A stretch of DNA of 63,343 bases from Verrucomicrobiota bacterium (lineage in GTDB: Bacteria; Verrucomicrobiota; Kiritimatiellia; SS1-B-03-39; UBA6053), in NCBI GenBank assembly GCA_020831635.1, contig JAFIGC010000014.1, forward strand, positions 1-63,343, in the 5' to 3' direction. Under the pieces are notes generated by a model. The model ran no database searches and had not been told where the DNA came from. It was given only the letters and a program-made list of their open reading frames with translations. This document shows, in pieces, positions 35,738 to 44,794 of the stretch (the first letter of the stretch is position 1; each line of letters starts with the position of its first letter). The translations under genes and the position numbers were made by a program.

Positions 35738-38140
35738 ATGTTGATTCCCCTCAGTTGGTTGAAAGACTACATCGAACTCCACGAAGACGTGGACGCCCTG
35801 CGCGAACTCCTCACCTTTTCCGGTCTGGAAGTCGAAGCCGTGGAAACCCACGGTTCCGATTTCGAGCAGATCGTGGTCGCGGAAATCACCGCCATCTCCC
35901 CCCACCCCAATGCCGACAAACTGACCCTCTGCACCATTGAAGACGGCTCCGGCGTCCCGCAAACCGTGGTCTGCGGCGCCCCCAACGTCCGCGTGGGCAT
36001 GAAAACCATCTTCGCCCCCGTCGGCGTGACCCTCCCCAACGGCCTCACCCTCAAAAAGGCGAAAATCCGGGGCGTGGAAAGCCTGGGCATGCTCTGCGCC
36101 GAAGACGAACTCGGCTTGTCCAAAGCTCACGACGGCATCATGGACCTCGCCGCAGATCTGTCCCCCGGCACCCCGGCGGTGGACGTGCTCGGCGGCCCGG
36201 AAATTGTTTTCGACCTCGAAGTCACCCCCAACCGTCCCGACTGCCTGAGTGTGATCGGCGTGGCCCGCGAACTGGCGGCCATCACCGGACGCGAACTCAA
36301 ACTGCCGGAAACGCCTTTGCGCGAAGGACGTGAATCTACGGCGGACCGCGCAAAGGTGCGCATTGACGATCCCGAGGCCTGTCCCCGCTACACCGCCCGC
36401 GTCCTCACCGGCGCCCATGTGGGGCCCAGCCCCGACTGGATGCAAAAACGCCTGCGCCTCTGCGGCATCCGCCCCATCAACAATCTCGTGGACATCACCA
36501 ACTACGTGATGCTGGAAACCGGACAGCCCTTGCACGCCTTCGATCAAAGCCTACTGCACGGCGACACCGTCATCGTCCGCCGCGCCGCTGAAGGCGAGGT
36601 CATGCAAACCCTCGACGACAAGCCCCGCAAATTGTCCGCCGAACATCTCGTCATTGCCGACGCCGGCCGGGCCGTGGCCGTGGCCGGAGTCATGGGTGGC
36701 GCCGACAGCGAAATCCGCGATAACACCACCACGGTGCTGCTGGAAAGCGCCGCCTTCCAGTCCAGCCGCGTTCGCGCCACCGCCAAATCCCTGGGCATGC
36801 ACACCGATTCTTCTTACCGCTTCGCCCGCGGCTGCGACATGAACAACGTCGAATGGGTCAGCCGCCGCGCCGCCTCGCTCATGCAGCAACACGCCGGCGC
36901 CACCCCGCTCAAGGGCGTGGTCGATGTTTGGCCCGGCGAACGCAGTCCCGTACAAGTCTCCTGCCGCTGGAAAAAAATCACCGATCTCATCGGCGTGGAC
37001 ATTCCCGTGGACACCATGCGCGGGTATTTCCACCGCCTCGGACTCAAAGACGTGGAGAGCAGCGACGAAGGATGCACCTTGGAAATCCCCAGCTTCCGAG
37101 ACGATTTGCGGCGCGAGGTGGACCTCATCGAAGAAATCGCCCGCCTCAACGGTCTCGACAAAATTCCCGCCCGCGATCCCATCGGACGCATCGTGCCCAC
37201 CGCCAATGACCGCCCCACCCGTCGGCTCATGAACCTTTGGAGCCGCGTGGCCGCCATGGGCTTCAACGAGATCATGAACTACAGTCTCACCGCCCCCGAG
37301 TCCCTCAACGCCCTCGATCCCAACGCCGCCGCGCGTCAGGAACATCTCCCCAACCCCATCAGCCAGGATCAGGCCGTGCTCCGCACCTCCCTGATCCCGC
37401 AGATGGCGGAAACCCTGGCCCGCAATTACGCCCGCCAAAATCACGAACTCTCCCTCTTCGAAATCGGCACCATCTTCCTCAAAGCCGAAACCGGCGTGGA
37501 AGAGCAAACCCGAATTGCCTTCGGACAACTCGGACCCGTCCACCGCCCTGCCCTCGACAAACAGCGCCCCGTCAGCGACACCGAAGCCTTCTACGGACTC
37601 AAAGGCGTGGTCGAAACCTTTTTGAAGAGCGAAGGGGTCCATGAGGTCACCTTCATTCCCCTCGAAGACAAAAGTTTCGCCCCCGGACAGGCCGCGGACA
37701 TTCTTTTGGGCAAAACCCATTTGGGACGCATCGGACTGCTCGCGCGCGAATTGCGGGAAGACTGGAAAATCCACGAGCCCGTCGCCCTCGCCGAGATCAT
37801 TCTCGACGTACTGCCCAAGCGCAAAACGCCGGTGATGAAGCCCGTGCCCACCATGCCCGCCACCGCCCGCGACACCGCCCTGATTTTGGACCGCGCCGTC
37901 ACCCACGCCGAAATCCTGGCCTGCATCCAAAAAGCCGCCCCCTACGAATTGGAAGACGTGCAATTGTTCGACGTGTTCGAAGGCAAAAAACTAGGTGAAA
38001 ACCGGAAAAGCATGGCCTACCGCTTCACGTACCGAAATCCCAAAAAGACCCTCACCGACAAAGCCGTGGAAAAATTCCACGGCAAAATCGAAGCCCGCCT
38101 CATGCAGGACCTCGGCGCGGAAATCGTTGGGCGGGGCTGA
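35738..38140 (+). CDS. pheT: Phenylalanyl-tRNA synthetase beta subunit
   Basis: 800 residues with all expected domains. Motifs are MLIPLSWLKDYIEL at the N-terminus, an OB-type tRNA-binding domain (ISPHPNADKLTLC, VVCGAPNVRVGMK), the B3/B4 editing region (NNLVDITNYVMLETGQPLHA, VMGGADSEI), the B5 domain, the catalytic-like core, and a C-terminal anticodon-binding FDX domain (VPTMPATARDTALILDRAV, YRFTYRNPKKTLTD). Full length for the family. Co-transcribed with pheS. Confidence 0.98.
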   Translation: MLIPLSWLKDYIELHEDVDALRELLTFSGLEVEAVETHGSDFEQIVVAEITAISPHPNADKLTLCTIEDGSGVPQTVVCGAPNVRVGMKTIFAPVGVTLPNGLTLKKAKIRGVESLGMLCAEDELGLSKAHDGIMDLAADLSPGTPAVDVLGGPEIVFDLEVTPNRPDCLSVIGVARELAAITGRELKLPETPLREGRESTADRAKVRIDDPEACPRYTARVLTGAHVGPSPDWMQKRLRLCGIRPINNLVDITNYVMLETGQPLHAFDQSLLHGDTVIVRRAAEGEVMQTLDDKPRKLSAEHLVIADAGRAVAVAGVMGGADSEIRDNTTTVLLESAAFQSSRVRATAKSLGMHTDSSYRFARGCDMNNVEWVSRRAASLMQQHAGATPLKGVVDVWPGERSPVQVSCRWKKITDLIGVDIPVDTMRGYFHRLGLKDVESSDEGCTLEIPSFRDDLRREVDLIEEIARLNGLDKIPARDPIGRIVPTANDRPTRRLMNLWSRVAAMGFNEIMNYSLTAPESLNALDPNAAARQEHLPNPISQDQAVLRTSLIPQMAETLARNYARQNHELSLFEIGTIFLKAETGVEEQTRIAFGQLGPVHRPALDKQRPVSDTEAFYGLKGVVETFLKSEGVHEVTFIPLEDKSFAPGQAADILLGKTHLGRIGLLARELREDWKIHEPVALAEIILDVLPKRKTPVMKPVPTMPATARDTALILDRAVTHAEILACIQKAAPYELEDVQLFDVFEGKKLGENRKSMAYRFTYRNPKKTLTDKAVEKFHGKIEARLMQDLGAEIVGRG

Positions 38141-38166
38141 GACACAGACCTCAAATTCAGAACGAA

Positions 38167-38296
38167 AATCCCGTTGGGATGCTGTATGCGGGAACCCATT
38201 CCCGAAAGACCCCAACGGGGTCACACCCGTCAGCCCGGCGGCAACGCCCCGGGAAACGTATCCACCTCGTTTGCCGACCCCAACGGGGTCGCACCC
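38167..38296. repeat. Short palindromic repeats downstream of pheT
   Basis: GACCCCAACGGGGTCrCACCC occurs twice (38208-38228 and 38276-38296, 68 bases apart), with a related palindrome ATCCCGTTGGGAT at 38168-38180. Each unit can form a small hairpin. They fill the gap between pheT and the toxin-antitoxin region. Confidence 0.7.
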
Positions 38297-38380
38297 CCTT
38301 TGCAACGAGTTATGTCGAAAGCTTTGTCTGGGTTTATTTTTTTGAAACACATTTGAACTTGCGATCAAACCACATCAAAA

Positions 38381-38398
38381 GTAATGTCATACATTACA
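38381..38398. promoter_or_regulatory. Palindromic operator candidate before the toxin-antitoxin genes
   Basis: GTAATG-TCATA-CATTAC, a 6+6 inverted repeat 38 bases upstream of the HigA-like gene. Antitoxins of this class usually bind such palindromes in their own promoters. Confidence 0.4.
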
Positions 38399-38435
38399 GA
38401 CATGAACTGGTAAACTTCCCCAAACGGAGCCCACC

Positions 38436-38729
38436 ATGCACCCCAAAATCCTGCATACCGAAGGGGAATATGAAGAAGCCCTCTCCCATGTGGAAATCCT
38501 CATGGATGCGGAGCCCGGAACCCCTGCCGAGCAGGAATTGGAGCTGTGGACCCTGCTCATCGAAAACTATGAAGCGTCCCATCACCCCATTCCTCCACCC
38601 TACCCCGTGGAAGCCATTCGTTTTCGTATGGATCAAATGGGGCTGAAGCCCGTGGACCTCACCCCCTACATCAAAAGCGGACGTATAGCGAAGGAACCCG
38701 CATCGGATTCACACAAGCCGAAAGTATGA
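38436..38729 (+). pseudogene. Truncated HigA-type antitoxin
   Basis: 97 residues. The first ~80 match the N-terminal half of HigA-family antitoxins (EGEYEEALSHVEILMDAEPGT, then HPIPPPYPVEAIRFRMDQMGL and DLTPYI). The family then continues through the rest of the helix-turn-helix and a C-terminal segment (about 40 residues more), which are missing here; instead it ends in an unrelated tail. No HigB toxin lies upstream. Probably a decayed antitoxin, though a stable truncated DNA-binding protein cannot be excluded. Its stop overlaps the open frame leading into the VapB gene. Confidence 0.7.
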
Positions 38730-38770
38730 TTTTCCTTGCCTTGGGATCAGAGAATGCGAGCATAGTTGTT

Positions 38771-39013
38771 ATGAAAATCACCGTGGAACTGCCCGAAGAG
38801 GAAATGATGGAGATCTGCGAACTGAGTGGAACCCAAAAGAAAGGACCCGCCATTCGCATCCTGCTGGATGACGCCCTGCAACTGCGGCGGCGCTCCAAAA
38901 TTTCACAGAAGTTCCTCACCGGCGAATGGTCGTCGGAACTCGACGGCTACGAAGTCGCCAAAGCCGCCGAAAAACAAAGTGCCCGCACCCTCGCCGAACA
39001 ATGGCGCGACTGA
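38771..39013 (+). CDS. VapB-like antitoxin
   Basis: 80 residues. N-terminal ribbon-helix-helix-like part (MKITVELPEEEMMEICELSG, RILLDDALQLRRR), followed by a C-terminal toxin-binding tail (GEWSSELDGYEVAKAAEKQ) of the type seen in VapB antitoxins paired with PIN toxins. The start at 38771 is preferred over 38726 because homology begins there. The broken vapC starts inside its last codons (12-base overlap), the usual coupled arrangement. Confidence 0.72.
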   Translation: MKITVELPEEEMMEICELSGTQKKGPAIRILLDDALQLRRRSKISQKFLTGEWSSELDGYEVAKAAEKQSARTLAEQWRD

Positions 39014-39250
39014 TCGAAACCTCGCTTTGGATCGATTTTACCCGGGCCAAAACGCCCCCCCGGGCGCAAGCTCGAAATTCAGCGGTGGATCCTCTCGCCC
39101 GACTCCTGCCTCTGCGAGCCGGTGGCCTTCGAGGTTTTGCGCCACGCCACCGCGCGGGAACGCCCCCTCATCGAAGCGCAATTCGCAACCCTCCCTCTAA
39201 CGAGGTGTCCACAAACTCGCACTCGTAACATCAGGCAAACCAGGAAATAG
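39001..39250 (+). pseudogene. Frameshifted and truncated VapC (PIN-domain) toxin
   Basis: Starts MARLIETSLWIDFTRAKTPP, the PIN N-terminus with its first catalytic Asp. At the run of seven C (39054-39060) the frame must shift by one to continue GRKLEIQRWILSPDSCLCEP, VAFEVLRHATARERPLIEAQ and so on, which carries the second acidic residue. The frame then ends at TAG 39248 without the C-terminal Asp motifs of the PIN fold. So it is broken twice: a homopolymer frameshift (mutation or sequencing error) and loss of the C-terminus where the helicase region begins. Confidence 0.75.
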
Positions 39251-39361
39251 GCAAACATTTTGCGCTCCCTAATCAACGAATGCGCCGCCTCCAGCATTGA
39301 CAAGCCGATTTTCTCACATAGCCATCAGTGGTATGATGATAAAGCAAACGGGGAACCCTTT

Positions 39362-42300
39362 ATGTCCAGCAGCCTGAAAGACAATCGACCCGCCCGGGGA
39401 ACGGTGGGAGACTTTCTTCGCACCCAAATTCAGCCAAACAGCGAACTGTCTTTCACCTCGGCTTATTTCACCGTCAGCGCCTTCGAGACCCTCCGCTCCG
39501 AACTCGAATCCGCAAATCGCCTCCGCTTTCTATTTGGGGAACCGTCGTTCATCTCCGAAATCGACGTCGACAAAGACGAAAAGAAAAACTTCCGGCTCAC
39601 CGAGGACGGACTTGAGCTTACCCACGCCCTCACCCAGCGGCTCGCCGCCAAAGCCTGCGCGGATTGGATGAAAGAGCAGGTGGAAGTGCGCTCGATACGC
39701 CAATCCGGCTTTTTGCACGGCAAAGCCTATCATATACTCAACGGGAACGCATCCAGTGCCATTCTCGGCAGTTCGAACTTCACTGTTCCGGGGCTGGGCT
39801 TGCGTGAAAGGGGTAATAATATTGAGCTGAACCTCGTGGTGGATTCCGACCGGGACCGCCAGGATCTGCTGGCCTGGTTTGAGGAGGTTTGGCAGGACGA
39901 CACGCTGACCAAGGATGTCAAAGAAGAAGTCCTGCGCCACTTGGAACGTCTCTACGCCAACCACGCCCCGGAATTCATTTACTATCTCACCCTCTTTCAC
40001 ATTTTCCGGGAGGAACTCGAAGGCGCGGGCGAAATCGATGACACCCTCAAACAAACCACCCTCTTGGAGTCCAGTGTCTGGAAAATGCTCTTCAGCTTCC
40101 AAAAAGACGGTGTCAAAGGGGCCATCAACAAAATTCTCGCCTACAACGGTTGCATCCTTGCCGACAGCGTCGGCCTGGGCAAAACCTTCGAAGCTCTCGC
40201 GGTCATCAAATATTTCGAACTCCGCAACGAGCGCGTGCTGGTGCTCTGCCCCAAAAAGCTCCGCCAAAACTGGACGACCTACCGGACCAACAGCCGTCTC
40301 AACCCCCTGCTCGAAGACCGTTTCGCCTACGATGTCCTCTCCCACACCGACCTGTCCCGCATGGAAGGAACCAGCGGTGATCTGGATCTCGCGAACCTGA
40401 ACTGGGGCAATTATGGTCTCATCGTCATCGATGAATCCCACAATTTCCGAAACAACGCCTTGGGCAAAGAAAAAGACGACGGCACCCGCCGCCGTAGCCG
40501 CTACGAACGCCTCCTCGAAGATGTCATCCAGTCCGGGGTCAAAACCAAAGTGCTGCTCCTCTCCGCCACCCCGGTCAACAATCAGATCGCGGACATCCGC
40601 AATCAGATTTCCTTTATCGCCGGCGGCGATGTCGCCCGCTCCGATAATCCCGCCCACGACGGCGCCTTTCGCGAAAGCCTTGGCGTGGCCAGCGTCCGCG
40701 AAACCGCCCGACAGGCTCAAAGCAAATTCACCACCTGGACGAAAAAACCCGTCGCCGAGCGCAAAACCCGCGAATTGATCAACCAACTCGGCAGCGACTT
40801 CTTCAAATTGCTCGACGGACTTTCCATCGCCCGCTCACGCGCCCAGATCAAACGCTACTACGCCAAGGAACTCGCCACCCTCGGCGGGTTTCCCGAACGC
40901 GACAAACCCCGCGCCGAATATCCGGAAATCGACTCCCAAAACAAGTTTCTCAGCTTTCAGCAGCTCGACCACGAAATCAGCAACCTGACCCTGAGTCTCT
41001 ACCACCCCAGTTCTTACCTGCGCGACGATTTGCCCGCCACCATCCGGGAACAATACGCCCTCCGCATCGGAAACTTCACTCAGGAAGGCAGGGAACGCAT
41101 CTTGATTTCCATGATGAAGGTGAATTTCCTCAAACGGCTGGAAAGCTCCATCGATTCCTTCCGCCTCACCCTCAGCCGCACCATCCAAAAAATCGACGAC
41201 CTGACCCAGCGCATCGATACTTTTCAGCAGCTCCAAAACCAAAACCCCGAAATCGACTTCGCCAACCTCTGCGACGCGGATTTTGACGACTTGGATCTCG
41301 ACCCCGAGGAACTCAAGATCGGCGGCAAACACAAAATCAGCCTCGATCACCTCGATCTCCCCAAATGGAAACAGGCCATCAGCCACGACCGAAGTCAATT
41401 GCAATACCTTCTCGACTGCGCCAACCCCATCGCGCCCGCCCGGGACGCGAAGCTGACCCGTCTCCGCAAACTCGTTGAACACAAGCTCGACCACCCCTCC
41501 ACCAACCGCGAGGGCGAACCCATCCGCAAAGTGCTCGTATTCACCGCCTTCGCCGACACCGCCGACTACCTCTGGCGCAACCTCGCACAGCCCCTGCACC
41601 AGGCCCGCGGCACCCACACCGCCCTCATCTCCGGCGGCGGCACCTATCGCACCACCCTCGGCAAAGCCGATTTCGAACACATCCTCACCCACTTCTCCCC
41701 CCGCTCCAAGTCCCGTGACCGCCAGCCGGAACTCTTCCAAAACGAAGAAATCGACCTCCTCATCGCCACCGACTGTATTTCCGAAGGCCAAAACCTGCAG
41801 GACTGCGATCTGCTCATCAATTACGACATCCACTGGAATCCCGTGCGCATCATCCAGCGATTCGGGCGCATTGACCGCATTGGCTCCCGCAATCCCCGCG
41901 TTTCCCTCGTCAATTTCTGGCCCACCCAAGACCTCGACGCTTACCTCAACGTCAAACACCGCGTCGAAGCCCGCATGGCCCTGGTCGACCTCACCGCCTC
42001 CGGCGAGGACAACCTCCTCAACTCCGAGCAATTCGAAGATCTCATCGCCTCCGATCTACACTACCGAAACAAACAACTCAAACGCCTGCAAAACGAAATT
42101 CTCGACCTCGAAGACCTCGACGAGGAAACCCTCTCTCTGGCCGACTTTTCCCTCGCCGACTTCCGCCTCGACCTCCTCCGTTTTCTCGAGTCCAACCGCG
42201 CCGCCCTCGAAGCCGCCCCCCTCGGACTCTACGCCGTGGCGCCCCCCGATCCGCAACTCCCCGCCTCCCAGCCCGGCATCCTCTTCTGCTTCCGACAGCG

Positions 42301-42673
42301 CGACGACCGCCGCCCCACCCAGGTCAACCCCCTCGCCCCCCACTACCTCGTCTACGTCCTCGACGACGGTAACGTCCGCCTCACCTTCGCCCAGCCCAAG
42401 CAAAACCTGGAACTCTTCCGCACCCTTGCCGCCGGACATCCCGCCCCCCTCAACGCCCTCTGCGACGCCTTTGACGACCGCACCCGCAACGGCACCGACA
42501 TGACCCGCGAAAACCAGCTCCTCGCCAACGCCGTAGAGTCCATCAAAACCACCTTCGGCAAACGTGCCGCCGCCGCTCTCTTCTCCGGACGCGACGGCAT
42601 TCTCCCCACCCGAACCGACACCCCCGCCTCCAGCGCCGACCTCGAACTCGTCACCTGGCTGCTCATCATCTAA
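39362..42673 (+). CDS. SNF2-type helicase with N-terminal PLD-like nuclease domain
   Basis: 1103 residues. N-terminal PLD-like domain with HGK (119-121) and GSSNF (136-140), the half-motif pattern of PLD nucleases. Then a superfamily 2 helicase: DSVGLGKT (268-275), DESH (357-360), SATPVNN (401-407) and, in the C-terminal lobe, TDCISEGQNLQDCD and QRFGRIDRIGS (about 832). It probably couples ATP-driven DNA translocation to cleavage, as in PLD-family restriction systems such as NgoAVII/CglI. ATG 39362 has GGGGAA eight bases upstream. With the large methyltransferase downstream it forms the core of a likely defence module. Codon use is very C-rich, like pheT. Confidence 0.87.
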   Translation: MSSSLKDNRPARGTVGDFLRTQIQPNSELSFTSAYFTVSAFETLRSELESANRLRFLFGEPSFISEIDVDKDEKKNFRLTEDGLELTHALTQRLAAKACADWMKEQVEVRSIRQSGFLHGKAYHILNGNASSAILGSSNFTVPGLGLRERGNNIELNLVVDSDRDRQDLLAWFEEVWQDDTLTKDVKEEVLRHLERLYANHAPEFIYYLTLFHIFREELEGAGEIDDTLKQTTLLESSVWKMLFSFQKDGVKGAINKILAYNGCILADSVGLGKTFEALAVIKYFELRNERVLVLCPKKLRQNWTTYRTNSRLNPLLEDRFAYDVLSHTDLSRMEGTSGDLDLANLNWGNYGLIVIDESHNFRNNALGKEKDDGTRRRSRYERLLEDVIQSGVKTKVLLLSATPVNNQIADIRNQISFIAGGDVARSDNPAHDGAFRESLGVASVRETARQAQSKFTTWTKKPVAERKTRELINQLGSDFFKLLDGLSIARSRAQIKRYYAKELATLGGFPERDKPRAEYPEIDSQNKFLSFQQLDHEISNLTLSLYHPSSYLRDDLPATIREQYALRIGNFTQEGRERILISMMKVNFLKRLESSIDSFRLTLSRTIQKIDDLTQRIDTFQQLQNQNPEIDFANLCDADFDDLDLDPEELKIGGKHKISLDHLDLPKWKQAISHDRSQLQYLLDCANPIAPARDAKLTRLRKLVEHKLDHPSTNREGEPIRKVLVFTAFADTADYLWRNLAQPLHQARGTHTALISGGGTYRTTLGKADFEHILTHFSPRSKSRDRQPELFQNEEIDLLIATDCISEGQNLQDCDLLINYDIHWNPVRIIQRFGRIDRIGSRNPRVSLVNFWPTQDLDAYLNVKHRVEARMALVDLTASGEDNLLNSEQFEDLIASDLHYRNKQLKRLQNEILDLEDLDEETLSLADFSLADFRLDLLRFLESNRAALEAAPLGLYAVAPPDPQLPASQPGILFCFRQRDDRRPTQVNPLAPHYLVYVLDDGNVRLTFAQPKQNLELFRTLAAGHPAPLNALCDAFDDRTRNGTDMTRENQLLANAVESIKTTFGKRAAAALFSGRDGILPTRTDTPASSADLELVTWLLII

Positions 42674-42695
42674 ACATGTCCAAAGATTGACAGGA

Positions 42696-42711
42696 ATGCA
42701 TTTTTATGCAT
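42696..42711. promoter_or_regulatory. Paired ATGCAT boxes before vapB2
   Basis: Two palindromic ATGCAT hexamers separated by TTTT, followed by TATATTG, 11 bases before the antitoxin start. A likely autoregulatory operator for the VapBC pair. Confidence 0.4.
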
Positions 42712-42721
42712 ATATTGTTTT

Positions 42722-42943
42722 ATGAGAACAACTCTGGATTTACCCAACGACCTTTTAGAACGCACAAAAATTGAGGCGGTAAAACGCCGAACCACCATCA
42801 AACAACTCGTGATGGACGGACTGCAGCACGTTCTCGCACAGCAGGACATGCCCACCCCACCCCCGCAAGCGTTGAAGCGCCTTCAAAGCGGCTATCGACT
42901 CGGCGGAACGCCCTTGAGTCGCGGGGAGACTCATGAGCGTTAA
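42722..42943 (+). CDS. VapB-type antitoxin (intact pair)
   Basis: 73 residues, starts MRTTLDLPNDLLERTKIEA with a ribbon-helix-helix-like N-terminus (KRRTTIKQLVMDGLQHVL) and a short toxin-binding tail (GYRLGGTPLSRGETHER). It overlaps the PIN toxin gene by 11 bases. It would neutralise and co-repress the pair through the ATGCAT boxes upstream. Confidence 0.82.
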   Translation: MRTTLDLPNDLLERTKIEAVKRRTTIKQLVMDGLQHVLAQQDMPTPPPQALKRLQSGYRLGGTPLSRGETHER

Positions 42944-43346
42944 GCGCTTTTTCGACACCAATGTCCTGCTCTACGCCTACGATCTGGATGCAGGATCCAA
43001 GCGTGAAAAGGCACTCGTTCTGCTCAGCGAAGCCCTTCGAGTTCCATCGGAAACAGCCATCAGCGTCCAGGTTCTACAGGAATTTCACGCCAATTTCACC
43101 CGCTTTGGGAACATGGACGAGGATGCGGCCACCTTGATTCAGGACCTGTCCATCTTTCATGTCGTCGATAACACCCTGTCTCTTCTGCGCCGAGGCCTGG
43201 AGGAAAAGGCCCGATGGCAGCTTTCACTTTGGGACGCCATGATCCTTGCCGCCGCCAGACAGTCGAGATCCTCCGAACTGCTGACCGAAGATTTCAATTC
43301 CGGCCAGGACTACGGCGGCATCCGCGCGGTAAACCCTTTCACCTAG
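42933..43346 (+). CDS. VapC-type PIN-domain toxin
   Basis: 137 residues, predicted Mg2+-dependent ribonuclease. The acidic residues of the PIN site are present: Asp8 (FFDTNVLLY), Glu50 (LQEFHANF), Asp101 (LWDAMILAAA) and Asp120 (LLTEDF). It ends at YGGIRAVNPFT. The stop TAG (43344-43346) consists of the TA target duplication plus the first base of the IS630 element, so the original C-terminus may have been slightly different. Otherwise intact. Confidence 0.88.
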   Translation: MSVKRFFDTNVLLYAYDLDAGSKREKALVLLSEALRVPSETAISVQVLQEFHANFTRFGNMDEDAATLIQDLSIFHVVDNTLSLLRRGLEEKARWQLSLWDAMILAAARQSRSSELLTEDFNSGQDYGGIRAVNPFT

Positions 43347-44542
43347 TGTTCTGTCGCAGAAATGACTAGACATTATTTCCTGATTGCATATACAGGATGC
43401 ATGACTAGAAAAACCACTGTGCTCACATTATCAGATGAAGACCGTAAGACGCTCGAATGCTGGGTTGCCGCACATGGCACTCCTCAACAAGTTGCGTTGC
43501 GCTGTCGTATCATTCTCTACAAATCTGAAGGTCTTACGGACCAGGAAATCGCTCAAAAGCTTGACGTGAACCGTCACACCTGCCGTCTCTGGCGCCAACG
43601 AATGAGTGAGGAGGGTCCTTCTTCTCTGTGGGAAGTGGCTTCTGGACGAGGGCGCAAACCCCAGCAGGGACTTGCCGCAAGCATTCTGGACGCAACCACG
43701 AAAACCAAACCCAAAGGGCAAACCCACTGGAGTAGCCGTGCAATGGCCAAGGAGAAAGGGGTGCATCATTCCACGGTTGCACGGGTCTGGAGCGACAATC
43801 AAATCAAGCCCCACCGCCATAAGACTTTCAAACTGTCCAAGGACCCAGACTTCGTTCCCAAACTTGTGGATGTTGTCGGCGTGTATTTGAGTCCTCCGCA
43901 AAATGCGGTGGTACTTTGCATTGACGAAAAAAGCCAAATTCAAGCCCTGGACAGAACGCAACCGGGTCTGCCGATGAAAAAAGGCAGGTGCGGCACATGG
44001 ACCCACGATTATGTTCGCCATGGTACCACCACCCTGTTTGCGGCACTGGAGGTCGCCAGCGGAAGGGTGATTGGCGAGTGCTACGGACGTCACCGCCACC
44101 AGGAGGTTCTGAAATTCCTGCGAAAGATTGACAAGGAATACGAGAACGGGGAGGAGCTGCATCTGATCATGGACAATTATTGCACCCACAAACACACCAA
44201 GGTCCGAGCCTGGCTGGAGAAAAGGCCTCGTTTCCGTGTCCACTTTATTCCGACAAGCTCCAGTTGGCTGAATCTCGTCGAACGCTGGTTTGCGGAATTG
44301 ACACAAAAAGCCGTTAGAAGAGGAAGTTTTACGAGTGTTCCCGACCTCATTGAAAAAGTCATGGAGTTTATCGAGTCACACAATGAGGATGCCACCCCGT
44401 TTGTGTGGACGGCCACTGCGGAAAGCATACTGGAAAAAATCGAGAAATGCAGACGTCGTCTTGAGGAAATCAGCCCGGGGTGCACCAGCAGAAAAAAACG
44501 GGCGGCAACTTAATATGTCTAGTCATTTCTGCGACAGAACAC
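43346..44542 (+). mobile_element. IS630-family insertion sequence (element 1), 1197 bases
   Basis: Perfect or near-perfect terminal inverted repeats of about 28 bases, starting GTGTTCTGTCGCAGAAATGA (left 43346 on; right, in reverse, from 44542). Flanked by TA on each side (43344-43345, 44543-44544), the TA duplication characteristic of IS630/Tc1. Encodes one transposase. It landed at the vapC2 stop, and a HigA/DUF1016 remnant lies on its far side. Confidence 0.92.
43401..44513 (+). CDS. IS630-family transposase (element 1)
   Basis: 370 residues. N-terminal helix-turn-helix domain (LTDQEIAQKLDVNRHTCRLW) and a DDE catalytic domain: first Asp in LCIDEKSQIQAL, second in IMDNYCTHKH, Glu in LNLVERWFAELT. 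Appears full length and uninterrupted, so probably active. ATG 43401 is the start; an earlier ATG at 43362 lies within the terminal repeat region. Confidence 0.92.
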   Translation: MTRKTTVLTLSDEDRKTLECWVAAHGTPQQVALRCRIILYKSEGLTDQEIAQKLDVNRHTCRLWRQRMSEEGPSSLWEVASGRGRKPQQGLAASILDATTKTKPKGQTHWSSRAMAKEKGVHHSTVARVWSDNQIKPHRHKTFKLSKDPDFVPKLVDVVGVYLSPPQNAVVLCIDEKSQIQALDRTQPGLPMKKGRCGTWTHDYVRHGTTTLFAALEVASGRVIGECYGRHRHQEVLKFLRKIDKEYENGEELHLIMDNYCTHKHTKVRAWLEKRPRFRVHFIPTSSSWLNLVERWFAELTQKAVRRGSFTSVPDLIEKVMEFIESHNEDATPFVWTATAESILEKIEKCRRRLEEISPGCTSRKKRAAT

Positions 44543-44554
44543 TAGATCTCAGCC

Positions 44555-44661
44555 ATGCACCCGAAAATCATCCTACCGAAGAGGAATACGATGCCGCGCT
44601 TGCGCATGTGGAGCCTCTGATGAGACAATTGACATGGATCCAACTCAAGACCCTGATTTAG
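44555..44661 (+). pseudogene. Chimeric remnant: HigA antitoxin start joined to DUF1016 (YhcG) fragment
   Basis: ATG 44555 begins MHPKI, then after a frame change reads HPTEEEYDAALAHVEPLM, parallel to the HigA-like gene at 38436 (MHPKI...EYEEALSHVEILM). It then passes into RQLTWIQLKTLI, which resembles the DUF1016 N-terminal stretch RQLTWSHFKELLPIEDLLKR seen at 45503. Neither part is complete. It marks a deletion or recombination joint next to the IS630 element. A 38-residue frame at 44634-44750 follows and is not recognisable. Confidence 0.6.
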
Positions 44662-44794
44662 TTTTCGAACCGATAAAACAACTTGTCGCGGAAAATTCCG
44701 CCGCTAAACAAAAACCAAAACCCCGCATCGGTTTTCACCTCGACACCTGAAATCAATGATTGACTATTTTTCTGGTCAGACGTAATGGTAAGAC

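Noticed and set aside
39260-39361. Upstream start for the PLD-helicase
   Set aside because: The ATG at 39362 has a good ribosome site and the PLD domain begins right after it; the upstream residues look like translated intergenic sequence.
44634-44750. 38-codon frame MDPTQDPDLVFEPIKQ...
   Set aside because: Short, no ribosome site, no recognisable family; overlaps the HigA/DUF1016 remnant. Could be the tail of a lost gene.
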